Part shown: positions 45,889 through 54,440 of the stretch, in pieces
How the letters are laid out: every line of letters begins with the position of its first letter
How positions within the stretch are numbered: position 1 is the first letter of the stretch
NCBI GenBank assembly: GCA_038002745.1
Contig: JBBODD010000001.1
Location: forward strand, 434,001 to 498,000
Source of the DNA: Bacillus sp. FSL H8-0547
Lineage (GTDB): Bacteria; Bacillota; Bacilli; Bacillales; Bacillaceae
DNA: 64,000 nt
Reading direction: 5' to 3'
Notes under the pieces: generated by a model
The model's database searches: none
Told to the model about the DNA's origin: nothing
What the model saw: only the letters and a program-made list of their open reading frames with translations
Made by a program: the position numbers and the translations under genes

Positions 45889-46418
45889 GTTCTAAAATGT
45901 ATATTTTCTGCGTCACAACGTAATTTATAAAAATTCTGAACTAATGATTTTTCTTCAGAAATAGATTCTTCCATTTTACGTAAAGTTCTTTTCCCTACAC
46001 GACGGTCCAAGATACACAATATTTTTATTAACATATCATTCGACTTTAGAGATACTTCAATTGGTGAATTAAAAAATTCTTCCACAGCAGAAAAGAAATC
46101 ATATTGTGCATAAATACCTTCCATATTTAATTGTTCTTGAGCTCGTTCCTGGATTGCTCGATTATTAAAAACATTATCATAACTAAAATCGTCTAATTGA
46201 ATACGAATATCTCTTTCTCTATAATATTCTTCTCTTTCGGCAGTAATTGTACACATACTTAACTTTTCTACTTTATCAACACTTATGACAGCTCTACCTA
46301 ACTGGTCGTGTGCTTTTCGATAATTAATCACTTGAAAATCTACTCTTGAATGCAAAGATTCGCATACCAAACTCATTAAACGTTTCTTTGCTTTGCTCCA
46401 TTTCGGATGATATAACAT
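45870..46418 (-). CDS. SF0329-like hypothetical protein
   Basis: 182 residues, ATG 46418 (GAAGGGAG upstream), sharing one base with the stop of the HAD gene before it. The start (WSKAKKRLMSLVCESLHSRVD) and the following YRKAHDQLGRAVISVDK block match what I recall of the SF0329 family, soluble proteins of unknown function often found near immunity or polymorphic-toxin genes. Codon use is more AT-rich than in the HAD gene, hinting at acquisition, even though the two are translationally linked. Confidence 0.6.
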   Translation of the reverse strand: MLYHPKWSKAKKRLMSLVCESLHSRVDFQVINYRKAHDQLGRAVISVDKVEKLSMCTITAEREEYYRERDIRIQLDDFSYDNVFNNRAIQERAQEQLNMEGIYAQYDFFSAVEEFFNSPIEVSLKSNDMLIKILCILDRRVGKRTLRKMEESISEEKSLVQNFYKLRCDAENIHFRTEKELP

Positions 46419-47080
46419 TAAACTCCCTTCTTTCCAACCAGCAAATTCCTCAGCTCCTGTACAGATGTAACAATGACATCTGCCCGCGCTTCCTCAAGCT
46501 CATCCTTGGATCCATACCCATAGGTCACACCAATCGAGCCAATGCCTGTGTTAACAGCACCGATGATGTCATGCTTTCTATCCCCGATCATCACCATTTC
46601 TTCCTTCTGTACTCCTTGAAAGTGATTCATGACAGAAAGAATAATTTCGGTTTTTGAAGCTCCTGTACCGTCAAGGCTGCTGCCTGCAACAAAATCAAAG
46701 AAGCGGTCAATCTGAAAAAATCCCAGAATTTCTTCAGCAAACACACTTGGCTTAGAGGTGGCAACGGCTAGCTTGTACCCTTCTCCTTTTAGCCCGCTCA
46801 AAAGTTCAGGAATGCCGCCATATACCTTATTTTCAAACATGCCTTTCTCTACAAAGCGTTCCCTGTAGTAAGAGACCGCTTTTTCAACTTCCTGTTCTGA
46901 AAAAGAATAATGCTCAGCAAATGAAACCTGCAGAGGCGGGCCCACAAATCCCTCCAGCTTTTTTAAATCCGTCTCATCGATTGCCATCTTTAAAAGGGCG
47001 TATTGAACTGATTTAGTTATACCTTCCCCAGGATCAGAAAGAGTGCCGTCAAGGTCGAATAAAAGCAGTGCCGGTTTCAT
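46418..47080 (-). CDS. HAD-superfamily phosphatase (phosphoglycolate-phosphatase type)
   Basis: 220 residues. Motif I is LFDLDGTLSDP with the nucleophile Asp9, motif II is AVATSKP, motif III Lys in GASKTE and motif IV MVMIGDRKHDI. The alpha-helical cap between motif I and II makes it a subfamily IA enzyme similar to phosphoglycolate phosphatase or PpaX. ATG 47080 overlaps the end of the HD-domain gene (ATGA), so it belongs to the same transcript. Confidence 0.87.
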   Translation of the reverse strand: MKPALLLFDLDGTLSDPGEGITKSVQYALLKMAIDETDLKKLEGFVGPPLQVSFAEHYSFSEQEVEKAVSYYRERFVEKGMFENKVYGGIPELLSGLKGEGYKLAVATSKPSVFAEEILGFFQIDRFFDFVAGSSLDGTGASKTEIILSVMNHFQGVQKEEMVMIGDRKHDIIGAVNTGIGSIGVTYGYGSKDELEEARADVIVTSVQELRNLLVGKKGV

Positions 47081-48075
47081 ATCGCATGGGTCCCCTTTTT
47101 ATCGGACAAAATTTTTACATACATCCCGCTTAAGGCTTTCTGCAACGCTTCAGAGGTCATCTTCTTCACAGCTTCAGATAAAATAGAAGCCCTCCTGAAT
47201 TCTGCGCCATCAAGCGTCAAGGGATCAATGATCCGGACTTTGTTTTTCTGGTGCAGATCGTATTCCAGTTCATTTTCCATAACTCTTACATGAGCGTGCA
47301 GTTTTGAAATGAGCTCTTTTACTTCTCTGTCATTTACAGCCCTTAGTTGTGACATCAGTTCTTCATCATCTTCCAGAAAATCATCACGAGTTATGAAACC
47401 CTTTGACATGGCTGCTTTTAACGCTCTGGACAAAATGTCATTGGCGTATATATTCAGAGGATCCATAAAAAAATCGATGACCTCCTGATAGTAGGTTTTC
47501 ACAAACCATTCAGCTGACTGAATATCCTTCACAGCTATTTTCCCGTCTGCAATCGTCACTTTTTTTAAAAACCAGTTGATTTCATCAGAAGAAATCACAC
47601 CATACTCAAACATATCTCTTAACGTATAATCCATTCGATCTGCACAGAGATCCGGTGCCGGCTGCTCGAGCAGCTGCCACTGGGAGTCATCCAGCAGGAT
47701 GTCTCTGTAATCGAACCGATACTTTTCAAGAATAGAAGGTACTCCGAGCTTTCTACTACTGAGCGGAAAATGATCTCATGGTAGTCCTCATCCCTGTTTT
47801 CAAACACATAGTCCGCTACATGCGAAAACGCAGTGTGGGAAACATCATGCAGCAATCCTGCTATTTGTTCCTCAAGAGTGCCTCCGAGCATGCGGATTAA
47901 AAGCATAACGCCGACAGAATGATCATAGCGGGGTAACATTCCATTTTTCATTAACAAGGTATCCGGCCCCGCCCTGATGAATTCCCTTCAGCCGCTGAAG
48001 AGGTCCGCTCATAATCAGTTCTTCTAAAACACCATCTATTATTACTTCACCGTAAATACTGTCTTTAATCAGCAA
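47077..48075 (-). pseudogene. HD-domain phosphohydrolase broken by two opposite single-base shifts
   Basis: Three overlapping frames join into one protein of about 330 residues: IKDSIYGEVIIDGVLEEL... to NEKWNVT, then RYDHSVGVMLLIRMLGG...GLLHDVSHTAFSH...VVESSE, then MDYTLRDMFEYGVIS to the end. The first break is an extra C in ACCCCGC (about 47927-47933), the second a missing G in GGAGTACC (about 47743). Between them the HD metal site (H in RYDHS, HD in LLHDVSH) is intact. It resembles dNTP triphosphohydrolase-like HD proteins. Start TTG 48075 or GTG 48078 follows AAGGAGG. The indels sit in short homopolymers, so assembly error is a real alternative. Confidence 0.8.
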
Positions 48076-48098
48076 CACAAAACCTCCTTGCTTCGTCC

Positions 48099-48896
48099 TT
48101 AAAAAGGATCCCAAATCGCCTTTGTATAAGCAATTTTCATCCCGGCGCGTTCCATATTCCGCTGGCTGCCGCTTCCAAATGAAGACTGTCCGGCTATGAT
48201 GGAGCAGCCATGCTGTTTCGCTTCATCTATTCTTGCAGCAAGCAGCGCACGGTGCACTCCGCGTTTGCGGTACTCCGGCAGGACAGCTGAAGCAGCCATA
48301 GTACCAATGCCGTTTTTCATAAAAAGCACACCGATTCCGGCAGCTTTGCCTTCGATACCTGCCAGATAAAACCGCCAGTCCTCATGGCCATGAAGAACCA
48401 GATTGTTCTGTGCAACTGGCTGCTTTAAAAAATCAGGCATGCCGAAGCCTCTTGTGTAAATCTCCCCAAACAGATCAAACTCGCTGGCTTCAAGAGGGAA
48501 AGAATTGATATCCGAAATCGGTCTGCTTGGAAGAGTCTTCGCTTCCCCATACAGCACTGTATGAAAACCGCTTTGAAAAAAGCCTCTGGCTGAAAGGCTT
48601 CTGAATAGCTCCGGGGAAGATTGAGCAGGAGTCACTTCAAACCTTGCAGGAATTTCCCGCTCTTCATAAAAACGCAGAATGTCATCCAGCGTTTCGACCG
48701 AAGCACCTCTCACCGTGTTATAGGCTGGTCCGGGAATATTTTTCACAGAAAATGCAGCTGTGCTTTCAACTCTTTTTATGGCAACGTCCATTGGATTCCC
48801 TTGCATGTTCTGTATAGCTCTAAGTCTCGATTCCAGTGCCTTAATCTCCGACTCATCAAGAATGACGGCCAATTCTTTCGTTACTACAGATGACAT
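48099..48896 (-). CDS. GNAT-family N-acetyltransferase, 265 residues
   Basis: ATG 48896 follows AGAGGTGTACAT. The C-terminal half is a GNAT domain: GKAAGIGVLFMKNGIGTMAA, then the acetyl-CoA loop LPEYRKRGVHRALLAARID and the closing NMERAGMKIAYTKAIW. The N-terminal 120 residues look like a second, degenerate GNAT fold (ETLDDILRFYEEREIPARFEV), a common two-lobe arrangement. The substrate is unknown. Confidence 0.83.
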   Translation of the reverse strand: MSSVVTKELAVILDESEIKALESRLRAIQNMQGNPMDVAIKRVESTAAFSVKNIPGPAYNTVRGASVETLDDILRFYEEREIPARFEVTPAQSSPELFRSLSARGFFQSGFHTVLYGEAKTLPSRPISDINSFPLEASEFDLFGEIYTRGFGMPDFLKQPVAQNNLVLHGHEDWRFYLAGIEGKAAGIGVLFMKNGIGTMAASAVLPEYRKRGVHRALLAARIDEAKQHGCSIIAGQSSFGSGSQRNMERAGMKIAYTKAIWDPF

Positions 48897-49006
48897 ATGT
48901 ACACCTCTTCCGGTTACTCAGTGACAAATTCAACAATAAACCTGCATATTTTCTTGACCTTAAGAAACAGTAAATACAGATCGATTTTTAAAAAAAGGAG
49001 CCTCTT

Positions 49007-49135
49007 ATGAAAAAAGAAAACAAAAATAACCAACCGCAATCACAAGAAGAAATGGAAACGGTAAAAGACATTACCCGCGTTGAAAATGGACAGCCCGTCC
49101 CGCAGCCGAAGGATTATGACGAAATCGAGTATTAA
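49007..49135 (+). CDS. 42-residue hydrophilic small protein
   Basis: ATG 49007 follows AAAAGGAG by six bases. The product begins MKKENKNNQPQSQEEMETVK and ends PQPKDYDEIEY: highly charged, Gln/Asn-rich, without hydrophobic core, so probably disordered. It resembles in style the small sporulation-associated or DUF-type peptides of Bacillus, but no family is recognised. It is followed by a structured intergenic element. Confidence 0.65.
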   Translation: MKKENKNNQPQSQEEMETVKDITRVENGQPVPQPKDYDEIEY

Positions 49136-49143
49136 TGCCAAAA

Positions 49144-49255
49144 GCGGAAGCGCCTTGGTCAGATCCGATAGGCAGATAAGAATCCGTCAAGAAAGTCCGT
49201 TATTGACTTTTTTGACGGATTTGTTCTGACAGAGGATCTAGGGGCTGGAGCTGGA
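49144..49255. other. Structured intergenic element (GCGGAAGCGCC type)
   Basis: GCGGAAGCGCCTTGGTCAGA is followed by a long hairpin (arms 49181-49197 and 49205-49221, AATCCGTCAA...TTGACGGATT) and then GGATCTAGGGGCTGGAGC; AGATCC (49161) can pair with GGATCT (49234) to close an outer stem. I recall similar GCGGAAGCGCC-hairpin-GGAGC sequences recurring between genes in Bacillus genomes, perhaps a repeated RNA or mobile hairpin, but cannot verify it. It also serves as terminator for the small gene upstream. Confidence 0.5.
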
Positions 49256-49315
49256 TGAGGACAACTTTACTATGGTATCCGCAGCCTATTATTCTTCATA
49301 ATTTCGTTAGCCATG

Positions 49316-49342
49316 AAAAAGGACTGCTGAATCAGTCCTTTT
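49316..49342. terminator. Terminator of the DinB-like gene
   Basis: AAAAAGGACTG, loop CTGAAT, CAGTCCTTTTT; symmetric and usable on both strands. The minus-strand gene ends 30 bases away. Confidence 0.75.
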
Positions 49343-49371
49343 TGCGTTGAAAGAAAATTTCAATCCAATAA

Positions 49372-49872
49372 TTAAAGTCCAATTTTCTGCTCAATTTCTT
49401 TTTTCTGCCTCAGATGATGGCGAAGATGCATGTCAACAAGCGCATACCATTCCTCCGCATTCAGCCAGCCAAACCCGCCGTGACGCTGTTTGCAGGCAGG
49501 GTTCGTTTCCGCTGCTCTCTTTTCCTGCTGCTCCATTCTTTTCTCCACTTCAAGAAGCCCCTGCAAAAGCTCCTGTTTTGTGCGGTTATTGCTCGGTGTG
49601 TTTCCCGGCAGATCAGGCAGCTTTATTTTAATGGGAGGAAATTCTCCCCGCTCAAACAGCCTCTTGCCTTCATCAGTCTTTTTCAAAGCAGGATCTGCAC
49701 TAACTGACTCACACCCCTCTGCATTCTCTAAATACTCAAGCGAAACCTCAATAAGATGCTGATGCATCTGTCCAAGTGACCAGCTTCCGTCAGACGGAAT
49801 TTTACTTATTTTTTGGTCGGGATACTGTTGAAGGTCCGCAATCAATCCTTTTAACAATGGAACGTCACGCAT
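49372..49872 (-). CDS. DinB/DUF1569-like protein
   Basis: 166 residues from ATG 49872, seven bases after GGGAGG; the GTG nine bases earlier lies against the ribosome site. The four-helix pattern with histidines in SLGQMHQHLIE (about residue 38) and DMHLRHHLRQK (about 150) is that of the DUF1569/DinB-like putative metal-dependent hydrolases; some members are thiol (bacillithiol) transferases. Single gene on the minus strand. Confidence 0.75.
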   Translation of the reverse strand: MRDVPLLKGLIADLQQYPDQKISKIPSDGSWSLGQMHQHLIEVSLEYLENAEGCESVSADPALKKTDEGKRLFERGEFPPIKIKLPDLPGNTPSNNRTKQELLQGLLEVEKRMEQQEKRAAETNPACKQRHGGFGWLNAEEWYALVDMHLRHHLRQKKEIEQKIGL

Positions 49873-50020
49873 CCGCTGCACCTCCCTCTTCTATTGGAGA
49901 CTAACGTTTTATACTTTCTTTTAAAAACAAAAAATTCCTTTATTTGTTTTCCCCGTATCTTTTTAAAAGGGGTAACCGTTAATAACAGAGAATGGTATGA
50001 ACATGACGGGAGGGATGAAA

Positions 50021-51046
50021 ATGAACATTTTGATTTTAGGCGGAACCCGTTTTCTCGGAAGAGCTTTTACAGAAGAGGCTTTAAACAGGGGTTATAGTGT
50101 TACCTTGTTTAACCGCGGCACAAACAAAGATCTTTTTCCCGGGCTTGAGCAGCTGACCGGAGACAGAAACGGTGATATGACGGGACTTGGGAACCGAAAA
50201 TGGGATGCTGTCATTGACACGTCCGGCTTTGCTCCGCATCATATCAGAAAAACGGCAGAGTTCCTTGGAGAAATCGGTCATTACACCTTCATTTCAAGCA
50301 TTTCTGTTTACAGGGACTGGATTCCCACCGGTATTCAGGAAGACTATCCGCTGCAGACGATTTCGGATGAAAAGCTTGCGGAAAGCGAGAAAGGAACGCT
50401 ATCCCCATATGAACATTATGGTGCGCTGAAGGCACTTAGTGAAGAAGAGGCTGAAAAGCACTGGCCGGGACGGGTGCTGAATGTAAGAGCAGGCCAGCTT
50501 GTCGGGCCGTTTGATTACACAGACAGGCTTCCCTATTGGGTTCAGAGGGTATCACAAGGAGGGCAGGCCATTGTGCCAGGCCGTCCGGACCGTCCCGTGC
50601 AGATGATTGATGTAAGAGATCTTGCTGTGTGGATCTTCAATATGATTCTTCAAGGAAGGGGAGGCACCTACAACGCCACTGGTCAAAAAGAGACAATGGA
50701 AGACATCCTCAAAACCTGCAAATCGGTCTCATCCACCACGACAGACTTCGTTTGGGCAGACGAAGCCTTCCTTCTTGAAAACAACATAAAACCATGGACA
50801 GATATGCCTTTATGGATTCCTGAACGGTTTCCCCTTGAAGGTGAAAATGACCCTTGGAAAGGAACGTTTGAAATCAGTATAGAAAAAGCCGTTGGAGCCG
50901 GTCTCACGTTCAGATCACTCACTGAGACCATCCGCGATGTTTATGACTGGGAAAAGAACCGGGAATCATCCGATCGAAAAGCAGGAATTTCCCAGGAGAA
51001 AGAAAAGGAACTGCTGCAAAAATGGTCAAAGAAACTAAAGCTCTGA
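50021..51046 (+). CDS. NAD-dependent epimerase/reductase
   Basis: 341 residues from ATG 50021, six bases after GGAGGG. The N-terminal Rossmann motif MNILILGGTRFLGRAF binds NAD(P); TFISSISVYRDW and YGALKALSE supply the Ser and a YxxxK-like element (YGALK) of extended SDR enzymes; YNATGQKETMEDIL is the typical substrate-domain entry. It is close to isoflavone-reductase/mRNA-binding-like SDR proteins that are common in Bacillus. The substrate is unknown. A terminator follows directly. Confidence 0.87.
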   Translation: MNILILGGTRFLGRAFTEEALNRGYSVTLFNRGTNKDLFPGLEQLTGDRNGDMTGLGNRKWDAVIDTSGFAPHHIRKTAEFLGEIGHYTFISSISVYRDWIPTGIQEDYPLQTISDEKLAESEKGTLSPYEHYGALKALSEEEAEKHWPGRVLNVRAGQLVGPFDYTDRLPYWVQRVSQGGQAIVPGRPDRPVQMIDVRDLAVWIFNMILQGRGGTYNATGQKETMEDILKTCKSVSSTTTDFVWADEAFLLENNIKPWTDMPLWIPERFPLEGENDPWKGTFEISIEKAVGAGLTFRSLTETIRDVYDWEKNRESSDRKAGISQEKEKELLQKWSKKLKL

Positions 51047-51051
51047 AAACA

Positions 51052-51083
51052 GAAACGGCCATCCCAAAAGGAATGGCCGTTTC
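51052..51083. terminator. Terminator between the epimerase and the next minus-strand gene
   Basis: GAAACGGCCAT and ATGGCCGTTTC form a perfect 11-bp stem over a 10-nt loop, just before the end of the convergent gene. Confidence 0.8.
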
Positions 51084-51086
51084 TCC

Positions 51087-51503
51087 TTATTTAACAAGCA
51101 AACTGTCAAGCTCCCGCATCTTATCATATGATTCGATCAAACGCTCAGGCACCAGGCTTCTGCCGTACTCCCAGGCATTTCTCTCAATTTGGGACAAGAG
51201 CTCCTGCTTTTCCTCATCCCCGCCGTAAACGAGCGTCCGGATATCATGCTTGTTTTTCTGATAATCAAGGTAGTACCCGACAGTATGGTAAAGAATCAGT
51301 CTGACAAAGTCTTCATCGGTTTCTCTGACCCTTATCTTTCCTCTGTACCCGTTTATCTGCAGATAATTAAATTTAAGCGTCCTGGTTGAAATGTTGTAGC
51401 TCATAGGGGCAGGCAGCTGATTGTCAAATTCATAATCGATATAAATCTTTAATTCTTTTAACTCTGATTCAATAATTTTTTCAATCGTCCATATGTAGAG
51501 CAT
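51087..51503 (-). CDS. Hypothetical protein, degenerate zinc-peptidase-like
   Basis: 138 residues from ATG 51503, seven bases after GGAAGGGAG. The segment LILYHTVGYYLDYQKNKHD, followed by IERNAWEYGRSLVP, has the layout of the ImmA/IrrE-type peptidase (a helix with His, a second acidic helix ending in AW-YG), but the HExxH motif is not intact (HTVGY). It may be an inactive relative or unrelated. No partner antitoxin or repressor lies beside it. Confidence 0.6.
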   Translation of the reverse strand: MLYIWTIEKIIESELKELKIYIDYEFDNQLPAPMSYNISTRTLKFNYLQINGYRGKIRVRETDEDFVRLILYHTVGYYLDYQKNKHDIRTLVYGGDEEKQELLSQIERNAWEYGRSLVPERLIESYDKMRELDSLLVK

Positions 51504-51533
51504 AGGAGCACTCCCTTCCATCCATATCGCCTA

Positions 51534-52043
51534 TTATAACAAAGGGGGCTTTTTATGTACTTCCTTTTGATATTTGCTGTGCCCTTTTGTTACTCCGATC
51601 AGCTCAAACCCATTCTCTTTGTAAAAAGCATTTAGTTTTTCATTATCGGCTACACAATCAAGCCTGATCAAGTCAGCTCTGACAGCCTCCGGAATCCATG
51701 ACAGGATGACATTTCCGATTCCCTGTTTCATATAGGCGGGATAAACTGCAAGCTTGTGAAGGTATACCGCGTTTTCCTCCTGGTGTCCCCATATCTCCTG
51801 ATCCCATTCATTTTGAGAGGGATACAGAGTAAAAGTTGCGGCAAGTTTGTCATTTTGCTGAACAACATAGGTTTCTTTGTTTTTTATACATCTGACAATC
51901 TCTTCATCTTCTCCGCCGTCCAATAGATAGCTCCATTGGTTAATTTCCTGTTCTTTTATCCATAGAGCTGTTTTTCTTAGCAATTTTATAATGTGACTGC
52001 TCTCATCTGGTTCAGCCAATCGAATGTGCAAATCTGTTCTCAC
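51534..52043 (-). CDS. GNAT-family N-acetyltransferase, 169 residues
   Basis: GTG 52043 follows AAAGGAG at about 11 bases. YLHKLAVYPAYMKQGIGNVIL is the acetyl-CoA-binding loop, and LRLDCVADNEKLNAFYKENGF-type sequence (about 130-150) the C-terminal motif. The first 60 residues (LRKTALWIKEQEINQWSYLL) are those of the small Bacillus GNATs that act on unknown amines. Twelve bases separate it from the preceding gene on the same strand. Confidence 0.85.
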   Translation of the reverse strand: MRTDLHIRLAEPDESSHIIKLLRKTALWIKEQEINQWSYLLDGGEDEEIVRCIKNKETYVVQQNDKLAATFTLYPSQNEWDQEIWGHQEENAVYLHKLAVYPAYMKQGIGNVILSWIPEAVRADLIRLDCVADNEKLNAFYKENGFELIGVTKGHSKYQKEVHKKPPLL

Positions 52044-52061
52044 GCTGTATGTACTCCTTTT

Positions 52062-52550
52062 TCATGTCATGATCGCAGAATCATAGTCCTCCAGTGACTG
52101 CTCCTCAATCAATTCGATGTTTCTCTTGTTTTCCAAATAGGATCTGATATGCCCGCAAAGGTTTGGATACAGCACCACCTTATCAAGATCAGCAAGCTTT
52201 ACCCACCTGACACCCGTCTGATTTGGATCAGGGTTTGCTGGCATCGACGGAACAGAACCTTTCTGCAGCCTGCATTCAAACATGAGTGCTATGGAATGAG
52301 TTTCCCCGTACTTACTAGCATTCAGATGCGGGGCATACTCATAAACAAAAGCGAGCGGCCCGACCTCTGCATCAGCAGACGTCTCCTCTTTTACTTCCCG
52401 TCGCGCGGCATCCTTTACCGTCTCACCGGGATCCACCCCGCCGGCAGGCAAATTGTAATGCAGTCCGTTCTCATCGTGAAACTCAACAAGCAGAACGGCA
52501 TCATCTTCAATGATTAAACCGCCTGCTCTAACTCTCATGTGGTAGGTCAT
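52062..52550 (-). CDS. Nudix hydrolase
   Basis: 162 residues. The Nudix box is complete: GGVDPGETVKDAARREVKEE (about residues 37-56), so a divalent metal site for cleaving a nucleoside diphosphate linked to X is present. The region before it (HYNLPAGG) and the WVKLADLDK strand after it are standard. The substrate cannot be inferred. It lies directly downstream of the large 52-bp array and may share a transcript with the GNAT gene, 18 bases away. Confidence 0.88.
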   Translation of the reverse strand: MTYHMRVRAGGLIIEDDAVLLVEFHDENGLHYNLPAGGVDPGETVKDAARREVKEETSADAEVGPLAFVYEYAPHLNASKYGETHSIALMFECRLQKGSVPSMPANPDPNQTGVRWVKLADLDKVVLYPNLCGHIRSYLENKRNIELIEEQSLEDYDSAIMT

Positions 52551-52586
52551 GGTTTTTCGCCTTTCTTGTTTTTATCGGGAGTTCAT

Positions 52587-53300
52587 TACCCTATAAATTC
52601 GTTTTACAGGGTACGATTAGTGGGTTTGCTTACCCTATAATTTCGTTTCTCGTTTTTATGGGTTACGATTATGGCCTTTGCTTACCCTATAATTTCGCTT
52701 TTTAGTTTTATAGGGTACGATTCCGGTCTTTGCTTACCCTATAAATTCGTTTTTCCGTTTTATAGGGTACGATTCCGGCCTTTGCTTACCCTATAAATTC
52801 GTTTCTCGATTTTATAGGGTACGATTCCGGCCTTTGCTTACCCTATAAATTCGTTTCTCGATTTTATAGGGTACGATTCCGGCCTTTGCTTATCCTATAA
52901 ATTCGTTTTTCCGTTTTATAGGGTACGATTCAAGCCTTTGCTTACCCTATAAATTCGTTTTTCCGTTTTATAGGGTACGATTCAAGCCTTTGCTTACCCT
53001 ATAAATTCGTTTTTCCGTTTTATAGGGTACGATTCAAGCCTTTGCTTACCCTATAAATTCGTTTCTCGGTTTTACAGGGTACGATTCCGGCCTTTGCTTA
53101 CCCTATAATTTCATTTCTCGGTTTTATAGGGTACGATTCCGGTCTTTGCTTACCCTATAAACTCGTTTTTCCGTTTTATAGGGTACGATTCAAGCCTTTG
53201 CTTACCCTATAAATTCGTTTTTCCGTTTTATAGGGTACGATTCCGCCTTTTGCTTACCCTATAAATTCGTTTCTCGGTTTTATAGGGTAAGATTCCATCC
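52587..53300. repeat. 52-bp tandem array, family 2 (14 copies)
   Basis: Copies begin with TACCCTATAAA at 52587 (44 bp, 8 bp shorter), 52631, 52683, 52735, 52787, 52839, 52891, 52943, 52995, 53047, 53099, 53151, 53203 and 53255: thirteen consecutive starts at exactly 52 bases. Each copy is TACCCTATAAA, a 13-nt loop (TTCGTTTTTCCGT or a variant) and TTTATAGGGTA, then a linker such as CGATTCCGGCCTTTGCT. Arms are nearly invariant, loop and linker vary slightly (CCGG or CAAG). The outer copies are more diverged, as usual for arrays growing from the middle. The last copy overlaps the 3' end of the YunG-like gene. Confidence 0.95.
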
Positions 53301-53637
53301 GCTGTAATTCTTCAACTACCTTCTTCTTCAAATCATCATACTGCAGCTGATTCGTATCCGCTAACGCTTCTTCTCTGCTTGAAGGAATGTCATCGTACTG
53401 CACGTCACCCTCAAATTGAGAGGCTGTGAAATCCACCCTGACAGAGTCAATCTCGTTATAGAAATGCCATCCCTCTACTGCATTGGTTTTCTTGATCTCC
53501 CCGCCTAAAAGATCATGAACCACGAGAGCTGTTACTCCACACTGCCCTTTTGCCGGATTTTCTGGAGTCCATTTGGAGCTTGAATTTAAAGACCAAGAGT
53601 TTAATAGCGCACGGTGTAAAAACTGTAAAGACACCAT
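53254..53637 (-). CDS. yunG: YunG-like protein with C-terminus supplied by the tandem array
   Basis: 127 residues, ATG 53637 after AAAGGAG. The body (SWSLNSSSKWTPENPAKGQC, GVTALVVHDLLGGEI, VEGWHFYNEIDSVRVDFTASQF) matches the YunG family of Bacillus as I recall it: small proteins with a conserved Cys and His that may be a degenerate papain-like fold. The last ten residues (PIKPRNEFIG) and the stop codon are encoded by the final copy of the 52-bp array, so the original end has been replaced. Function unknown. Confidence 0.7.
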   Translation of the reverse strand: MVSLQFLHRALLNSWSLNSSSKWTPENPAKGQCGVTALVVHDLLGGEIKKTNAVEGWHFYNEIDSVRVDFTASQFEGDVQYDDIPSSREEALADTNQLQYDDLKKKVVEELQRMESYPIKPRNEFIG

Positions 53638-53654
53638 TGGATACTCCTTTCTAT

Positions 53655-54428
53655 CTAAATAATCCCGTATTTCTTCAGTGCAAAAACGACGCCATCGTCC
53701 CCGGATTTCTTTGTAACAAAATCAGCCGCTTTCTTTACTCCTGAGCTGCCGTTTGCCATTGCAATCCCAAGGCCAGCAAGTTCAATCATATCGATGTCAT
53801 TGTCACCGTCACCGAAGGCAGCGGCATCAGCCGGCTCGCACCGGAAGTATTCCAGCGTCTTTAAAATAGCAAGAGATTTTGAGACATCCTTATCCAGGAC
53901 ATTCAGCACATAAGGATGCCATCTTCTAAAAGTCAGATGTGGAAAAGCTTCTCTATATAGATCCGCTTCTGTTTCCCCCGCAAATAAACACAGCAAAAAC
54001 ACCTCTTCAAGGGAAGGGGCAGAGTGAACGCCGGGATATTCAGTCAGCGAAAGCGTTTCCTTCAATGCGCATAAAATGGATGAGTTTTGTATGCCGTTCA
54101 TCCTGAAATCTTCCGTATAAAAAGAAAGAGCATGCTTCTCTTTTTCTGCAAATGCCGCTACTTCCTTCACAATCGTTTTGTCCAGAGGGACCTTATGGAT
54201 GATCTCATCTTTATGCTTTACGTACCCGCCGTTTGCAGTGATAAAGGTTTCAATCCCCATTTCCATGAATTCACCGCACATCGACAGGGGTCTGCCCGTG
54301 GCTGCAACTACTGTAATCCCCTTCTCAAGCAACATTCTTACAGCTGCTTTGGTCGGTTCAGAAATAGTCCCGTTCTCATGATGCGTAATTGTTCCATCGA
54401 TGTCAAAAAACACGATCTTGTAAGTCAT
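53655..54428 (-). CDS. Cof-type HAD-IIB phosphatase
   Basis: 257 residues, ATG 54428 after AAGGAG. FFDIDGTITHH carries the nucleophile Asp, VVAATGRP is motif II, LDKDVSKSLAI the lysine motif and AAFGDGDNDIDMIELAG motif IV. The type C2 cap sits between motifs II and III. Length and motifs fit the YkrA/Cof group, which dephosphorylate sugar phosphates or flavin precursors. It is 17 bases upstream of the YunG-like gene on the same strand. Confidence 0.9.
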   Translation of the reverse strand: MTYKIVFFDIDGTITHHENGTISEPTKAAVRMLLEKGITVVAATGRPLSMCGEFMEMGIETFITANGGYVKHKDEIIHKVPLDKTIVKEVAAFAEKEKHALSFYTEDFRMNGIQNSSILCALKETLSLTEYPGVHSAPSLEEVFLLCLFAGETEADLYREAFPHLTFRRWHPYVLNVLDKDVSKSLAILKTLEYFRCEPADAAAFGDGDNDIDMIELAGLGIAMANGSSGVKKAADFVTKKSGDDGVVFALKKYGII

Positions 54429-54440
54429 GCCAGTCTCCTT

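Noticed and set aside
52587-53300. CRISPR array
   Set aside because: Repeats and the segments between them are both conserved, the period is a strict 52 bp and no cas gene is present.
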